A DNA stretch of 33,730 nt from Corynebacterium phocae (GCF_008693075.1 NZ_VXKJ01000036.1:1-33730); one strand, 5' to 3'. Positions 18,699 through 28,419 are shown, counted from the first letter of the stretch. The notes: a model not told the origin generated them from the sequence alone. Translations and numbers: made by a program.

Positions 18699-19543
18699 GG
18701 CTAGACGTCATCACCATCTTCCCGGAGTACCTTGACCCGCTGCGCCACGCGCTTTTAGGCAAGGCGATTGAAAGGGGAGCGCTCCAGGTGGGCGTCCATG
18801 ACCTGCGCAGCTGGGCCACCGACGTACACAAATCCGTGGATGACTCACCTTTTGGCGGCGGGCCGGGGATGGTCATGAAGCCCGAGGTATGGGGACCAGC
18901 CTTGGATGATGTGGCTGCGGGCCGCGCCGAGGGCCAGGAGCTTGAGTCCAGCCTTCCGCACCTCAACAAGCCCCGGCATGACGATATCGAAGGAGTGGCC
19001 CCCACCCCGTACGTGGAGTCACGCCCGGAGGAGGACAAGCCGCTGCTTATAGTGCCCACCCCCACGGGCAAGCCCTTCACCCAGGCGGATGCGCGGGAGT
19101 TCGCGGCAGAAGAACACATCGTGTTTGCTTGCGGCAGGTATGAGGGGATCGATCAGCGGGTGATCGATGACGCCGCGCGTACCTACCGCGTGCGCGAAGT
19201 CTCCATCGGTGACTACGTGCTCATCGGCGGCGAAGTAGCGGTCTTGGTCATTGCGGAGGCAGTAGTCCGGCTCATCCCGGGCGTGCTGGGCAATAAGCGC
19301 TCACACGAGGAAGACTCCTTCTCCGACGGCCTGCTGGAAGGCCCCAGCTACACCAAACCACGCCAGTGGCGCGGGCTGGAGGTTCCGGAGGTTTTAACCT
19401 CCGGCAACCACGCGCTGGTGGACAGGTGGCGGCGCGAGCAGTCCCTCAAACGCACGTTTGAGCGCCGTCCAGAGCTACTGGCCAAGGCGGAGCTGGACGC
19501 ACAAGACAAGGCATACCTGGAGGAGTTAGACAATGGAGATTAG
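18695..19543 (+). CDS. trmD: tRNA (guanine-N1-)-methyltransferase TrmD
   Basis: TrmD methylates G37 of tRNAs that read CNN and GGG-type codons, using S-adenosylmethionine, and so prevents frameshifting. The trefoil-knot SPOUT fold is shown by MRLDVITIFPEYLDPL, SPFGGGPGMVMKPEV, FACGRYEGIDQRVI and VSIGDYVLIGGE. The C-terminal tRNA-binding helices follow (WRREQSLKRTFERRPELL). The 282 residues include an insertion of about 25 acidic residues (about 70-110) before the AdoMet region. The start is GTG 18695, sharing bases with the rimM stop. The end overlaps the next gene by 11 bases. Confidence 0.95.
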   Translation: MRLDVITIFPEYLDPLRHALLGKAIERGALQVGVHDLRSWATDVHKSVDDSPFGGGPGMVMKPEVWGPALDDVAAGRAEGQELESSLPHLNKPRHDDIEGVAPTPYVESRPEEDKPLLIVPTPTGKPFTQADAREFAAEEHIVFACGRYEGIDQRVIDDAARTYRVREVSIGDYVLIGGEVAVLVIAEAVVRLIPGVLGNKRSHEEDSFSDGLLEGPSYTKPRQWRGLEVPEVLTSGNHALVDRWRREQSLKRTFERRPELLAKAELDAQDKAYLEELDNGD

Positions 19544-19895
19544 CGTTGACCTTTCGGTCCTGATGACCAAGCAGGACTGGGACGCCGCCCAGCCCACGCT
19601 GGCGGACAAGCTGCGCCAGGTGGGCGTTGAGGCTAAGAGTATAGCCCTCAAACTGGTGTCTAGCCCGTGTTCTAACTCCCACGTTTTGACCGATGAATAC
19701 ATGATGAAAAACTCCGGACCAGTGCCGGGGGAGATCTACCGCGTGGTCATCAACGGGACCTCTGACCTGCCGCTGGCCAGGGTGGCCTCCACGGTGGCGG
19801 AAGTTCTGCCCGTGGACGGCTACTGGATTGGCTCCGCGGAACTGGGGCATACGGAGTTTGAGCCGGGGGCGGATACGGAATACTGCCGCTGGTAG
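19533..19895 (+). CDS. Conserved-looking protein of unknown function
   Basis: This is a 120-residue soluble protein beginning MEISVDLSVLMTKQDWD. I do not recognise the family. It has no signal peptide or membrane helix. It mixes alpha and beta segments and contains Cys in SSPCSNSH and near the end in EYCRW. Its ATG overlaps trmD by 11 bases and is served by GGAGG inside trmD, so it is translated with the rimM-trmD operon. That coupling is the main support for its being real. Confidence 0.75.
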   Translation: MEISVDLSVLMTKQDWDAAQPTLADKLRQVGVEAKSIALKLVSSPCSNSHVLTDEYMMKNSGPVPGEIYRVVINGTSDLPLARVASTVAEVLPVDGYWIGSAELGHTEFEPGADTEYCRW

Positions 19896-19903
19896 CCAGT
19901 TGC

Positions 19904-19909
19904 TAGAAT
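19904..19909 (+). promoter_or_regulatory. Extended -10 promoter of tex (leaderless)
   Basis: TGCTAGAAT (19901-19909) is an extended -10 element. Its last base is 7 bases before ATG 19917, so the transcript would begin at or next to the start codon. There is no Shine-Dalgarno sequence, in agreement with a leaderless mRNA. Confidence 0.6.
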
Positions 19910-19916
19910 TGCGCAA

Positions 19917-22271
19917 ATGATTGCAGCAACTATCGCGAAAGAAATTTCCGTCCCCACCCACCAGGTGGAACAGGCCCTGAAACTGCTGGCGGAGGGCAAT
20001 ACCGTGCCCTTCATTGCCCGCTACCGCAAGGAAGCCACCGGAGGGCTAGATGATAGCCAGCTGCGGACCATTGAGGAGCGCGCCGGCTACCTGCGGGAGC
20101 TGGCAGAACGCAAAGAAACGGTCCTGGCCGCTATCGAGGAACAGGGCAAACTCACCGCAGATCTGCGCGCGCTCATCCAAGGCGCGGAAACCAAAGCCAG
20201 GCTAGAAGACCTCTACCTGCCGTTTAAAAAGCGCCGCAAAACCAAAGCTGACATTGCGCGCGAGGCCGGGCTGGAGGCGCTCACGGACCAGCTCATCGAG
20301 CAGCCTGGCATAGACCCGGAGGCCGCCGCGCAAGAGTTCCTCACTGCGGGGTTTGAGGACACGAAGAAGGCGCTGGAGGGCGCGCGGGCCATTTTGATAG
20401 ACCGCTTTGCGCTCGACGCAGACCTGGTGGGCAAGGTGCGTGAGCGCATGTTCGCGGAAGGCACCATGACCGCCCAGGTGGTTGCCGGTAAGGAACAAGA
20501 AGGCTCCAAATTCAAAGATTACTTCGATTTCTCCGAGCCCTTCACCAAGCTGCCTTCCCACCGCATTCTGGCGCTGCTGCGCGGGGAGTCGGAGGGCGTG
20601 CTGCAGCTGGGGCTAGACGCCGGGGAGGACGCCGAGTACGAGCACCTCATAGCCCAGCGCTTTGAGCTAGACACCCGCGCTTCCGCGTGGCTGGCCCAGG
20701 CCGTGCACTGGGGATGGCGCACCAAGCTGTATATCTCCTCCGGCCTGGACGTGCGCATGAAGCTCAAAGAGATCGCCGAAGAAGGCGCGCTGCAAGTCTT
20801 TGCCACCAACCTGCGCGACGTGTTGCTGGCCGCGCCCGCCGGGCAGCGCGCCACGCTGGGGCTAGACCCCGGCTACCGCAACGGCGTCAAATGCGCGGTA
20901 GTAGATGACACCGGCAAGGTCCTAGACACCGCCGTGGTCTACCCCCACCAGCCACAAAACCGCTGGAAGGAAGCCGTTACCACCCTGGCTAACCTGTGCG
21001 CCACACACGGCGTGGAGCTCATGGCGGTGGGCAACGGCACCGCTTCGCGCGAGTCGGAAAAATTGGCCCAGGAAGTCGCAGCGCTTATTGCCCAGGCAGG
21101 CGGGGCAAAGCCCACCACGGTGGTAGTCAGTGAGTCCGGCGCGTCCGTGTATTCCGCCTCGCAATTAGCCGCCGATGAATTCCCGGACATGGACGTTTCC
21201 CTCCGCGGTGCGGTGTCCATTGCCAGGCGTTTGCAGGACCCGCTGGCGGAGTTGGTCAAGATTGATCCGAAGGCCATCGGGGTGGGGCAGTACCAACATG
21301 ACGTCAACCAGGCTGCACTGGCGCGCACTCTGGACGGCGTGGTCGAGGACGCGGTCAATGGCGTGGGCGTGGACTTGAACACGGCGTCGGCGCCGTTGCT
21401 GGAGCGCGTGGCCGGTGTCAACGCCACTATTGCCGCGAACATTGTGGCCTACCGGGATGACAATGGATCTTTTAGCTCCCGCAAGCAGCTCAAGAAGGTC
21501 CCGCGCTTGGGGCCTAAGGCCTTTGAGCAGTCAGCTGGGTTCTTGCGGATTAACGGCGGCAAGGACCCGCTGGACGGTTCCGCTGTGCACCCGGAGGCCT
21601 ACCCGGTGGTGGCCAAGATTGCCGCTGCTACCGGCTTGGGCGTAGCTGATCTCATTGGCAACGGGCGCGCGCTGGAGGGGCTTAATCCTGCGGATTACAC
21701 CGATGAGAAGTTCGGTGTGCCAACGGTGGCTGACATCATCGCGGAGCTGGAAAAACCGGGGCGCGATCCCCGTCCGGAGTTTAAGACCGCCAGCTTCACC
21801 GAAGGGGTGGAAAAGGTCTCAGACTTGACCCCGGGCATGGTGGTGGAGGGCACCGTGACCAACGTGGCGGCCTTTGGCGCTTTTGTGGACGTGGGTGTTC
21901 ACCAGGACGGCCTGGTGCACGTGTCCGCGATGAGCCACAAGTTTGTCTCCGATCCCCACGAGGTCGTGCGCTCCGGGCAGGTAGTCAAGGTCAAGGTGAT
22001 GGAGGTTGACGTGGAGCGCAAGCGTATTGGCTTGAGCCTGCGTCTGGATGATGAACCCGGCAAGCCGGATAAGACCGGTGGTCGCGGTGGCGGAAACCGC
22101 GGTGGCGGAAACCGCGGTGGCGGGCGGCCTGGCGGAAACCAAGGCAGCGGAAACCGCGGCAAGAAGCCGGCCGGCGGCGGGCAGCGCGGCGGCAAATCCC
22201 CGGGGTCTGCGGGTCCGGCTGCGGGCTCTTTGGCAGACGCCCTTCGCAACGCCGGTTTTGGGCGCGGCTAA
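19917..22271 (+). CDS. tex: Tex family RNA-binding protein (S1 domain)
   Basis: Tex is a conserved nucleic-acid-binding protein implicated in transcription and stress tolerance. The helical N-terminal Tex region spans 1-300 ([20 protein letters not shown]). A YqgF/RNase H-like domain starts near 314 ([12 protein letters not shown]). Helix-hairpin-helix motifs lie at about 480-545 ([15 protein letters not shown]). A C-terminal S1 domain lies at about 635-710 ([20 protein letters not shown]). The last 60 residues are a Gly/Arg/Asn-rich RGG-like tail encoded by repeated GGAAACCGCGGTGGC units. The length of 784 is normal plus the tail. The gene has its own promoter at the start codon. Confidence 0.94.
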   Translation: MIAATIAKEISVPTHQVEQALKLLAEGNTVPFIARYRKEATGGLDDSQLRTIEERAGYLRELAERKETVLAAIEEQGKLTADLRALIQGAETKARLEDLYLPFKKRRKTKADIAREAGLEALTDQLIEQPGIDPEAAAQEFLTAGFEDTKKALEGARAILIDRFALDADLVGKVRERMFAEGTMTAQVVAGKEQEGSKFKDYFDFSEPFTKLPSHRILALLRGESEGVLQLGLDAGEDAEYEHLIAQRFELDTRASAWLAQAVHWGWRTKLYISSGLDVRMKLKEIAEEGALQVFATNLRDVLLAAPAGQRATLGLDPGYRNGVKCAVVDDTGKVLDTAVVYPHQPQNRWKEAVTTLANLCATHGVELMAVGNGTASRESEKLAQEVAALIAQAGGAKPTTVVVSESGASVYSASQLAADEFPDMDVSLRGAVSIARRLQDPLAELVKIDPKAIGVGQYQHDVNQAALARTLDGVVEDAVNGVGVDLNTASAPLLERVAGVNATIAANIVAYRDDNGSFSSRKQLKKVPRLGPKAFEQSAGFLRINGGKDPLDGSAVHPEAYPVVAKIAAATGLGVADLIGNGRALEGLNPADYTDEKFGVPTVADIIAELEKPGRDPRPEFKTASFTEGVEKVSDLTPGMVVEGTVTNVAAFGAFVDVGVHQDGLVHVSAMSHKFVSDPHEVVRSGQVVKVKVMEVDVERKRIGLSLRLDDEPGKPDKTGGRGGGNRGGGNRGGGRPGGNQGSGNRGKKPAGGGQRGGKSPGSAGPAAGSLADALRNAGFGRG

Positions 22272-22284
22272 AAGCTGTGCACGC

Positions 22285-22354
22285 CCGCGGACCGTTCGCT
22301 GCGTCCACCCCCAGCATTTCGCTGAAAGGCAGACGCTGCGGTCGCGGAGTTTTT
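22285..22354 (+). terminator. Terminator of tex
   Basis: CCGCGGACCG (22285-22294) pairs with CGGTCGCGG (22339-22347) with one bulge and encloses an imperfect inner stem (GCGTC/GACGC). A T-run at 22350-22354 follows closely. The loop is long, so the call is moderate. Confidence 0.5.
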
Positions 22355-23447
22355 AAAAAGCGGCGTTTGCGCCGCCGGGAACGTCTAGCAGGTCCGCGCT
22401 AATCCCGTGTTCTTTAAGTAGGGGAGCAAAGCGCTCGATGAAGGCTGCGCTGCGTTTGCCTCCGGCGCAGGCCACGTAGGTGCGCGGCGCTAGCACCTGG
22501 GCTAGCCGCTGGGCTTGCTCCTGCGGGGGCAGGGCATCGAGTTCGCTGAGCGGGAGGACTTTCGCCGCGTACTTCTCCGGCCAGGGTTTTAAGGTGACCT
22601 CGGCGGGTTCACGGATATCGAGCAGTGCGGCGCGGCCGTCTACAACCTCACTGAGGTCCGGGCCCACCTGGCAGGTGGGATGTTGGTAGCTGCCCAGGCG
22701 GGTGACTGGGGTGCGGGCGGGATCGGCTGCGACCCGGAAGGTGCGCAGGCTAGGCGGTAAGGCGTCGTAGGCGCTCACTAAGCCGGCTTCCTGGCTGCGG
22801 CCGGTAATCCAACCGATGGCGGCGGTGGCCATGAGCCCGCCCACCACAGAGGTGGTCACCCCCAGCACACCGGCGGTGGCGCAGTCCGGGACGGCGTCGG
22901 CAGGCAGCTGGGTGGGGAAGAGATCGCGCAGACCCACGCCCCGGCCGTCCGGGGTGGTGGGCCCGGAGTGCCAGACGGCCACATCCCCGTGGAAGCGCAA
23001 AACCGTGCCCCACACCAGCGGGGTGGAGGTGATCTCACAGGCGTCGGCCACTAGGTACTTGGTGGCAAAGGAATCAGAGCCGTCCAGGACTAAGTCCACC
23101 TGGCTTATCAACTCCAGGGCGTTGGAGTTATCCAGGCGGGCACGGTGGGTTTCTACGTTGATGCCGGGCTGCAAGGCGCGGGCGCGGTGAGCCGCGACCT
23201 CAACCTTGGGTTTGCCTACGTCTTGTGCGCCGAAGAGTATTTGGCGGTGAATGTTGGTGATATCAACGCTGTCATCGTCGATAAGCACCACGTGCCCCAC
23301 GCCGGCGGCGGCTAGCTGCTGCAGGATGGGGCACCCCAGGCCGCCCGCGCCCACAATAAGCACGCGCGCTTGGTGAAGTTTGTTCTGCGCCGCAGCGCCC
23401 ATCAAGATGACTTGCCGGGCGGTGCGCTTGTGCTCGAGTTCATCCAC
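22353..23447 (-). CDS. thiF: ThiF-type adenylyltransferase fused to a rhodanese domain
   Basis: This enzyme activates the C-terminal Gly-Gly of ThiS by adenylation so that sulfur can be loaded for thiazole synthesis; it belongs to the ThiF/MoeB/MoeZ E1-like family. GTG 23447 is chosen, 5 bases after the thiG stop, giving MDELEHKRTARQVILMG and 364 residues; the frame is open back to 23489. The nucleotide site VLIVGAGGLGCPILQQL and the region NIHRQILFGAQDVGKPK are present. A C-terminal rhodanese domain (about 270-364) has an active-site-like Cys in VACAGGKRSA. Both CxxC zinc pairs usual in MoeB-type proteins appear to be missing; a single HPTC remains. Last gene of the thi operon. Confidence 0.88.
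   Translation of the reverse strand: MDELEHKRTARQVILMGAAAQNKLHQARVLIVGAGGLGCPILQQLAAAGVGHVVLIDDDSVDITNIHRQILFGAQDVGKPKVEVAAHRARALQPGINVETHRARLDNSNALELISQVDLVLDGSDSFATKYLVADACEITSTPLVWGTVLRFHGDVAVWHSGPTTPDGRGVGLRDLFPTQLPADAVPDCATAGVLGVTTSVVGGLMATAAIGWITGRSQEAGLVSAYDALPPSLRTFRVAADPARTPVTRLGSYQHPTCQVGPDLSEVVDGRAALLDIREPAEVTLKPWPEKYAAKVLPLSELDALPPQEQAQRLAQVLAPRTYVACAGGKRSAAFIERFAPLLKEHGISADLLDVPGGANAAF
22355..22375 (-). terminator. Terminator of the thi operon, inside the end of thiF
   Basis: On the minus strand GCGGCG-CAAA-CGCCGC (22375-22360) is followed by TTTTT (22359-22355). The stem lies in the last codons of thiF and the stop codon TAA lies in and just after the T-run. The opposing tex terminator uses the neighbouring T-run, so TTTTTAAAAA serves both sides. 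Confidence 0.75.
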
Positions 23448-23451
23448 GGCT

Positions 23452-24443
<992 letters not shown>

Positions 24444-24444
24444 G

Positions 24445-25557
24445 TTATACGTCCTTGCTGTGGCGGTAGGGGGAGCAGGCGCTGAGGTTGGTGGTGGGCT
24501 TGCGGCCCTCCACCAGCGCCAAGGTGGAGTTCGCGGCCAGTGCGGACAGCAAGATGCCGTGGCGGAAGTATCCGGTGGAGACAATCAGGTTCTCGCTCAC
24601 CGCGCCCAGGTAAGGCAGGTCATCTGGGGTGCCCGGGCGCGCGCCGGCGGTGGCCTCCAAAAGTGGGCATTCCTCAATACCTGGGACCAACCGGATGGCG
24701 TCGCGTAGCAGGTCATACACCCCGCCCACCACGGGCAGCGGCTGGCCGTCCTCGCGGGTAGTAGCACCAATGGCAATGGTGTTGTCCACGCGCGGGATGA
24801 TGTACACCGGTCGGTCTTCCACAAATCCGCGGATGACCCGGGAACACAGCGGGCGCAGATGCGCCGGCACTCTCAGGCGCAGGATATCGCCGTAGACCGG
24901 GCGCAGCTGCAGCGGGTTTTCCCCCTCGTACCAGCCGCTAATCTTCGCCGCACCCAGGCCGGCCGCCAGCACTATCTTCTCCGCCCGGTGGGAGTTCTGG
25001 GAAGTTATCACGGTTTCCCCGCACACCTCGAGGGCCTGCTCGCGGACGGTGGTGGCGCCGAGGTTTGAGGCGGCATCGGCAAGAGCGGCTGCGAACATCC
25101 GCGGGGATACCTGCGTGTCATAAGGCATGGACGCCGCACCGCTAAGCCGGGGGCTAAGCCCTGGCTCCAGGGTGCGCGCGTTGGACACGGTGATAAATTC
25201 CGCCTCCATGCCGTGGCTGGTCTGGTACTCGCGTAACTGCGTAATGTGCTGGGCGTCTGCGCGGTCCGCGCCCACCACCAGCGTCCCGGCGGTGTCATAG
25301 CCGGTGGGTAAATCCGTGTGGGCCTCCACGCGTGCAATGAGCCCCGGGTAGAGGGCCGCCGAGTCCCGCATGAGGGGGAACAGCGCGTCTTGTTTATAGA
25401 CCACCTCAGCGGCGGGGGCTAACATGCCACCGGCGTGGTGGGTGGCCCCGGAAATGGGGGACGGGTCAATGATGGTGACCTGGTGTCCGGCTAGTTGTAG
25501 CTCAAAGGCAGAAGCCAGGCCCACTATCCCGCTGCCAATGACAATGACGGTGCTCAT
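24445..25557 (-). CDS. thiO: Glycine oxidase ThiO
   Basis: This FAD enzyme oxidises glycine to the imine used by ThiG, with O2 as acceptor; ThiO replaces ThiH in aerobes. The FAD-binding motif VIVIGSGIVGLASAFELQ lies at 4-21. The DAO fold continues with GATHHAGGMLAPAAE, RPVYIIPRVDNTIAIGATTR and TGYFRHGILLSALAA. The 370 residues fit the family. ATG 25557 overlaps the thiE stop (ATGA), so the two are probably translationally coupled. Confidence 0.93.
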   Translation of the reverse strand: MSTVIVIGSGIVGLASAFELQLAGHQVTIIDPSPISGATHHAGGMLAPAAEVVYKQDALFPLMRDSAALYPGLIARVEAHTDLPTGYDTAGTLVVGADRADAQHITQLREYQTSHGMEAEFITVSNARTLEPGLSPRLSGAASMPYDTQVSPRMFAAALADAASNLGATTVREQALEVCGETVITSQNSHRAEKIVLAAGLGAAKISGWYEGENPLQLRPVYGDILRLRVPAHLRPLCSRVIRGFVEDRPVYIIPRVDNTIAIGATTREDGQPLPVVGGVYDLLRDAIRLVPGIEECPLLEATAGARPGTPDDLPYLGAVSENLIVSTGYFRHGILLSALAANSTLALVEGRKPTTNLSACSPYRHSKDV

Positions 25558-26201
25558 GGTTTAAAACCTTGCAGGATTTCCTGGCAGTAGGCGCCAGGGT
25601 CAGGAGCGTTCATAATGCCGCGCACCACGGCCACACCGGCCACGCCGGTGGCGGCAAGTTCAGGCACATCCTGGGCGGTGACATCACCAATGGCCACCAC
25701 GGGCAGCTGGGACACCGGCACCAGTTCCTCGTAGCCGGCTAGACCAATGGGAGTGCGGCCGGAGTCCTTGGTGGGCGTGGCGCGGAAAGGCCCGCAGCCC
25801 ACGTAGTCCAGATGCTTAGCCTGGGCGTTGGCATCTAGGATGAGCTCGCGCGTGCCGGTGGTAAGCCCCAGGATGGCGTCCGGGCCAATGAGCTGGCGTG
25901 CCCACTTGACCGGCAGATCATCTTGACCGAGGTGTACGCCGTGGACGGGCGAGCCCGCTGCCTTCAGCGCTAAGTAGACATCCACGCGGTCGTCTACTAA
26001 CACGCGGGTGTCCGGGTTGGCGTGGGCAACCGCAGTGGCCACCTGCTCGGTTAGCGCGAAAAGATCGCGCGCGGAGATGGGCTTGGAACGCACCTGGATT
26101 ATCCCGGCACCACCCAGCGCCGCCTGCGTGGCAATGTGTACGACATCGCGCGCTGGCGCGCCGCCAGTGACAAAATAACAGCGGTAATCGGGGGAGTTCA
26201 T
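25554..26201 (-). CDS. thiE: Thiamine-phosphate synthase ThiE
   Basis: ThiE joins the pyrimidine diphosphate and thiazole phosphate to give thiamine phosphate. It is a 215-residue TIM barrel with the family motifs GGAGIIQVRSK (substrate Arg/Lys), VLVDDRVDVYLALKAAG, GVHLGQDDLP, GCGPFRATPTKDS and VVAIGDVT. It is the first gene of the operon, with its ATG only 9 bases after the TPP riboswitch, so thiamine diphosphate can control its translation directly. The ribosome binding site (AAGGAAGAAG) overlaps the 3' end of the riboswitch. thiC and thiD are not in this window. Confidence 0.95.
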   Translation of the reverse strand: MNSPDYRCYFVTGGAPARDVVHIATQAALGGAGIIQVRSKPISARDLFALTEQVATAVAHANPDTRVLVDDRVDVYLALKAAGSPVHGVHLGQDDLPVKWARQLIGPDAILGLTTGTRELILDANAQAKHLDYVGCGPFRATPTKDSGRTPIGLAGYEELVPVSQLPVVAIGDVTAQDVPELAATGVAGVAVVRGIMNAPDPGAYCQEILQGFKP

Positions 26202-26210
26202 CTCATCTTC

Positions 26211-26304
26211 TTCCTTCGCTGGAATTAACCAGACAGGTTCAAACGGTTTAGGCGCGCGCTGGTACGCCTTTCTCAGCCGGGTGGCCCCGGCTCCCGTGGG
26301 GCTT
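26211..26304 (-). promoter_or_regulatory. TPP (THI-element) riboswitch
   Basis: Read on the minus strand, the conserved thi-box elements occur in order: the CACGGGAGCC start, GGCTGAGA, then TTTGAACCTG and the closing stretch ending CCAGCGAAGGAA. Place and direction are canonical, immediately upstream of thiE. Because the 3' end of the aptamer overlaps the ribosome binding site, control of translation initiation by thiamine diphosphate is likely. There is no room for a terminator between the aptamer and the ATG. Confidence 0.95.
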
Positions 26305-26314
26305 ATATCTTCTA

Positions 26315-26343
26315 AACCTAGGGCGGTTTGCCCGGTTTGTCAC
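26315..26343 (-). promoter_or_regulatory. Promoter of the thi operon
   Basis: On the minus strand a -35 GTGACA (26343-26338) is followed after 17 bases by a -10 TAGGTT (26320-26315). The start would be near 26307, immediately before the riboswitch. Confidence 0.6.
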
Positions 26344-26382
26344 CTAAAAGGGGAAAATTTGGCTGCGGCGTAGCGCCCGTGG

Positions 26383-26390
26383 AATAATAG
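26383..26390 (+). promoter_or_regulatory. Possible -10 region of rplS
   Basis: AATAATAG offers a -10-like sequence about 85 bases before the rplS ATG. The leader contains a short CTGTT/AACAG hairpin at 26395-26410. No good -35 is visible, so the call is weak. Confidence 0.35.
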
Positions 26391-26474
26391 TCAGCTGTTC
26401 TATGTAACAGGCACGAACCGGCCGCTCTTAATGGCTAGGGTCCTCTGTCTTAAATTGAAAAGGAAAATACTCGA

Positions 26475-26819
26475 ATGACTAACATTCTTGACAAGATTGA
26501 CGCAGCTAGCCTGCGCGATGACGTTCCATCCTTCCGCCCCGGAGACACCCTTGACGTAGAGGTTAAGGTTATCGAAGGCAGCACCCAGCGTACCCAGCTG
26601 TTCAAGGGTGTATGCATCCGCCGTCAGGGCTCTGGCGTTCGCGAAACCTTCACCGTCCGCAAGGTTTCCTTTGGTATCGGTGTGGAGCGTACCTTCCCGG
26701 TTCACTCCCCAAACATTGACACCATCACCGTCTCCCGCCGTGGCCGCGTGCGCCGCGCGAAGCTGTACTACCTGCGCGATCTGCGCGGTAAGAAGGCTCG
26801 TATCAAGGAGCGTCGCTAA
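26475..26819 (+). CDS. rplS: 50S ribosomal protein L19
   Basis: L19 lies at the 30S-50S interface and helps form an intersubunit bridge. The 114 residues match the family: [47 protein letters not shown] and the basic end [15 protein letters not shown] precedes the ATG. Codon use is the biased type of a highly expressed gene. In many bacteria rplS follows trmD; here tex and the thi operon lie between. Confidence 0.96.
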   Translation: MTNILDKIDAASLRDDVPSFRPGDTLDVEVKVIEGSTQRTQLFKGVCIRRQGSGVRETFTVRKVSFGIGVERTFPVHSPNIDTITVSRRGRVRRAKLYYLRDLRGKKARIKERR

Positions 26820-26884
26820 TTTATTAGCCGCAGCACATAGCCGTCAATCACCCAGTGGTTGGCGGTTATTGCCGTTTTGTACGG

Positions 26885-26890
26885 TAGACT
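26885..26890 (+). promoter_or_regulatory. -10 box of lepB (leaderless start)
   Basis: TAGACT ends 7 bases before GTG 26898, placing transcription start at the start codon. No Shine-Dalgarno sequence is present. The same TAGACT sits 8 bases before the xerC ATG. Confidence 0.5.
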
Positions 26891-26897
26891 CTCCCGC

Positions 26898-27719
26898 GTG
26901 AACGAACAATTGGGACAACCTGAAGATCAAAGTCAGCCGCTACCAACCCGCAGCGGGGAACTCGTAACCCCCGCCGTGTCTAATGCCGTGCCGGTGGAAA
27001 AACCACAGGCTAAAAAGCAACTCCCGTGGTTTATTGAAACCCCGCTGATAGTCTTGGCCGTTTTGATCCTGGTGGGGATCTTCCAGAACGTGGTAGGCCG
27101 GCAGTATGTGGTGCCGTCCGGTTCCATGGAGCCCACCCTGCACGGTTGTGACAATTGTTCCAATGACCGCATCTTCGCGGAGAAGATCAGCCTTTACGGT
27201 GACAACCACCCGGAACCAGGAGATGTCATCGTCTTTGAGGGCACAGAATCCTGGAACGCCAGCTACATCTCCCCACGCTCAGAAAACGGGCTAATCCACG
27301 GCATTCAAGACGTGCTGAGCTTTGTGTCCTTGACCCCGCCGGATGAAAACACGTTGGTCAAGCGCGTGATAGCTACCGGCGGTCAGACCATCTCCTGCCA
27401 GGAGGGGGACCCGGCGGTAATGGTTGACGGCCGGCCAATTGACCAGTCCTACGTGCAGACCCCGTCTACGTATCCGGTTAATCCGGAAACCGGGTCTGAA
27501 GCCTGCGGTGGCCCTTATTTTGGCCCCATCACGGTGCCGGAAGGCAATCTGTTTATGATGGGCGACAACCGCACCAACTCCCTGGATTCGCGCTATCACA
27601 TGGATGATGAGTACCAGGGCACCATTCCGGAAGAAAACGTGCGCGGGAAGGTGATGTTTGTCTTCTACCCCTTCAACCGCTTGGGCGGGATAGATGAACC
27701 GGACATCCAGGCGCAGTAA
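26898..27719 (+). CDS. lepB: Signal peptidase I (first of two)
   Basis: This enzyme cleaves signal peptides from exported proteins at the outer face of the membrane. GTG 26898 is chosen because a -10 box lies 7 bases upstream; the frame is open back to 26859. A cytoplasmic segment of about 45 residues and one membrane helix (about 47-66) lead to the catalytic Ser76 in [12 protein letters not shown] and Lys155 in [10 protein letters not shown]. The GDNR box (MMGDNRTNSLDSR) is intact. Four Cys (84, 87, 167, 203) match four in the second copy. 273 residues. Its end overlaps the second signal peptidase gene by 26 bases. Confidence 0.93.
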   Translation: MNEQLGQPEDQSQPLPTRSGELVTPAVSNAVPVEKPQAKKQLPWFIETPLIVLAVLILVGIFQNVVGRQYVVPSGSMEPTLHGCDNCSNDRIFAEKISLYGDNHPEPGDVIVFEGTESWNASYISPRSENGLIHGIQDVLSFVSLTPPDENTLVKRVIATGGQTISCQEGDPAVMVDGRPIDQSYVQTPSTYPVNPETGSEACGGPYFGPITVPEGNLFMMGDNRTNSLDSRYHMDDEYQGTIPEENVRGKVMFVFYPFNRLGGIDEPDIQAQ

Positions 27720-28419
27720 AAGCAGGAGAAACCGGAGCCTGGTAACCCGCCCAGCCGGCGTTGTGGCGGCGGCAATAGTACTCATTGCGCTGTTTAGTGC
27801 GCTGATAGGGCGCGCCTACGTGGTGCCTTCTGGTTCCATGGAGCCTACCTTTCATGGCTGCGCCGGTTGCGATAATGACCGGATTATGGCGCAGAAGCTG
27901 ACCTACTATTTTTCTGCGCCTCAGCCGGGGGACGTGGTGGTCTTCGCGGGGCCGCCAGCCTGGAACGTAGGCTTTGAGTCCCGGCGTTCCACAAACGTGG
28001 TGGTGCGCGGGGTCCAGAACCTTCTGGCCGCGGCCGGGTTGGGGGCTTCCACGGAAAATATCCTTACCAAACGCGTGATTGCCACGGGCGGCCAGACCGT
28101 TTCTTGCCGTGCGGGGGACCCGGCCATCATGGTTGATGGCCAGCCTTTGGTTGAGGATTATTTGCTTGACCCGCCGGAAACGGATGCGGATTTTCCTGGC
28201 AGTTCGCGGGCTTGCGGCGGTGAATTCTTTGGCCCGGTGCAGGTGCCGGAAGACTCTTTGTGGGTCATGGGGGACAACCGCACGGCATCGGCGGATTCGC
28301 GCGCGCATTTAGGGGATATCCACCAAGGCACGGTTCCGGTGGACAACGTGCGCGGCAAGGTGGAGTTCATCATTTCCCCACCGCAGCGAATGGGCCGGGT
28401 TGACCATGCGCAACCTTAA
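27694..28419 (+). CDS. lepB: Signal peptidase I (second of two)
   Basis: This 241-residue paralogue lies directly behind the first. It has a short, very basic N-terminus ([12 protein letters not shown]), one membrane helix (about 20-40), catalytic Ser48 in [12 protein letters not shown], Lys126 in [10 protein letters not shown] and the box [12 protein letters not shown]. The CxxC after the active site (Cys56, Cys59) and Cys138 and Cys174 are shared with the first copy, which points to duplication in an actinobacterial ancestor. ATG 27694 lies inside the end of the first gene, so expression is coupled. The two may differ in substrates. The 3' end overlaps rnhB. Confidence 0.93.
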   Translation: MNRTSRRSKSRRNRSLVTRPAGVVAAAIVLIALFSALIGRAYVVPSGSMEPTFHGCAGCDNDRIMAQKLTYYFSAPQPGDVVVFAGPPAWNVGFESRRSTNVVVRGVQNLLAAAGLGASTENILTKRVIATGGQTVSCRAGDPAIMVDGQPLVEDYLLDPPETDADFPGSSRACGGEFFGPVQVPEDSLWVMGDNRTASADSRAHLGDIHQGTVPVDNVRGKVEFIISPPQRMGRVDHAQP

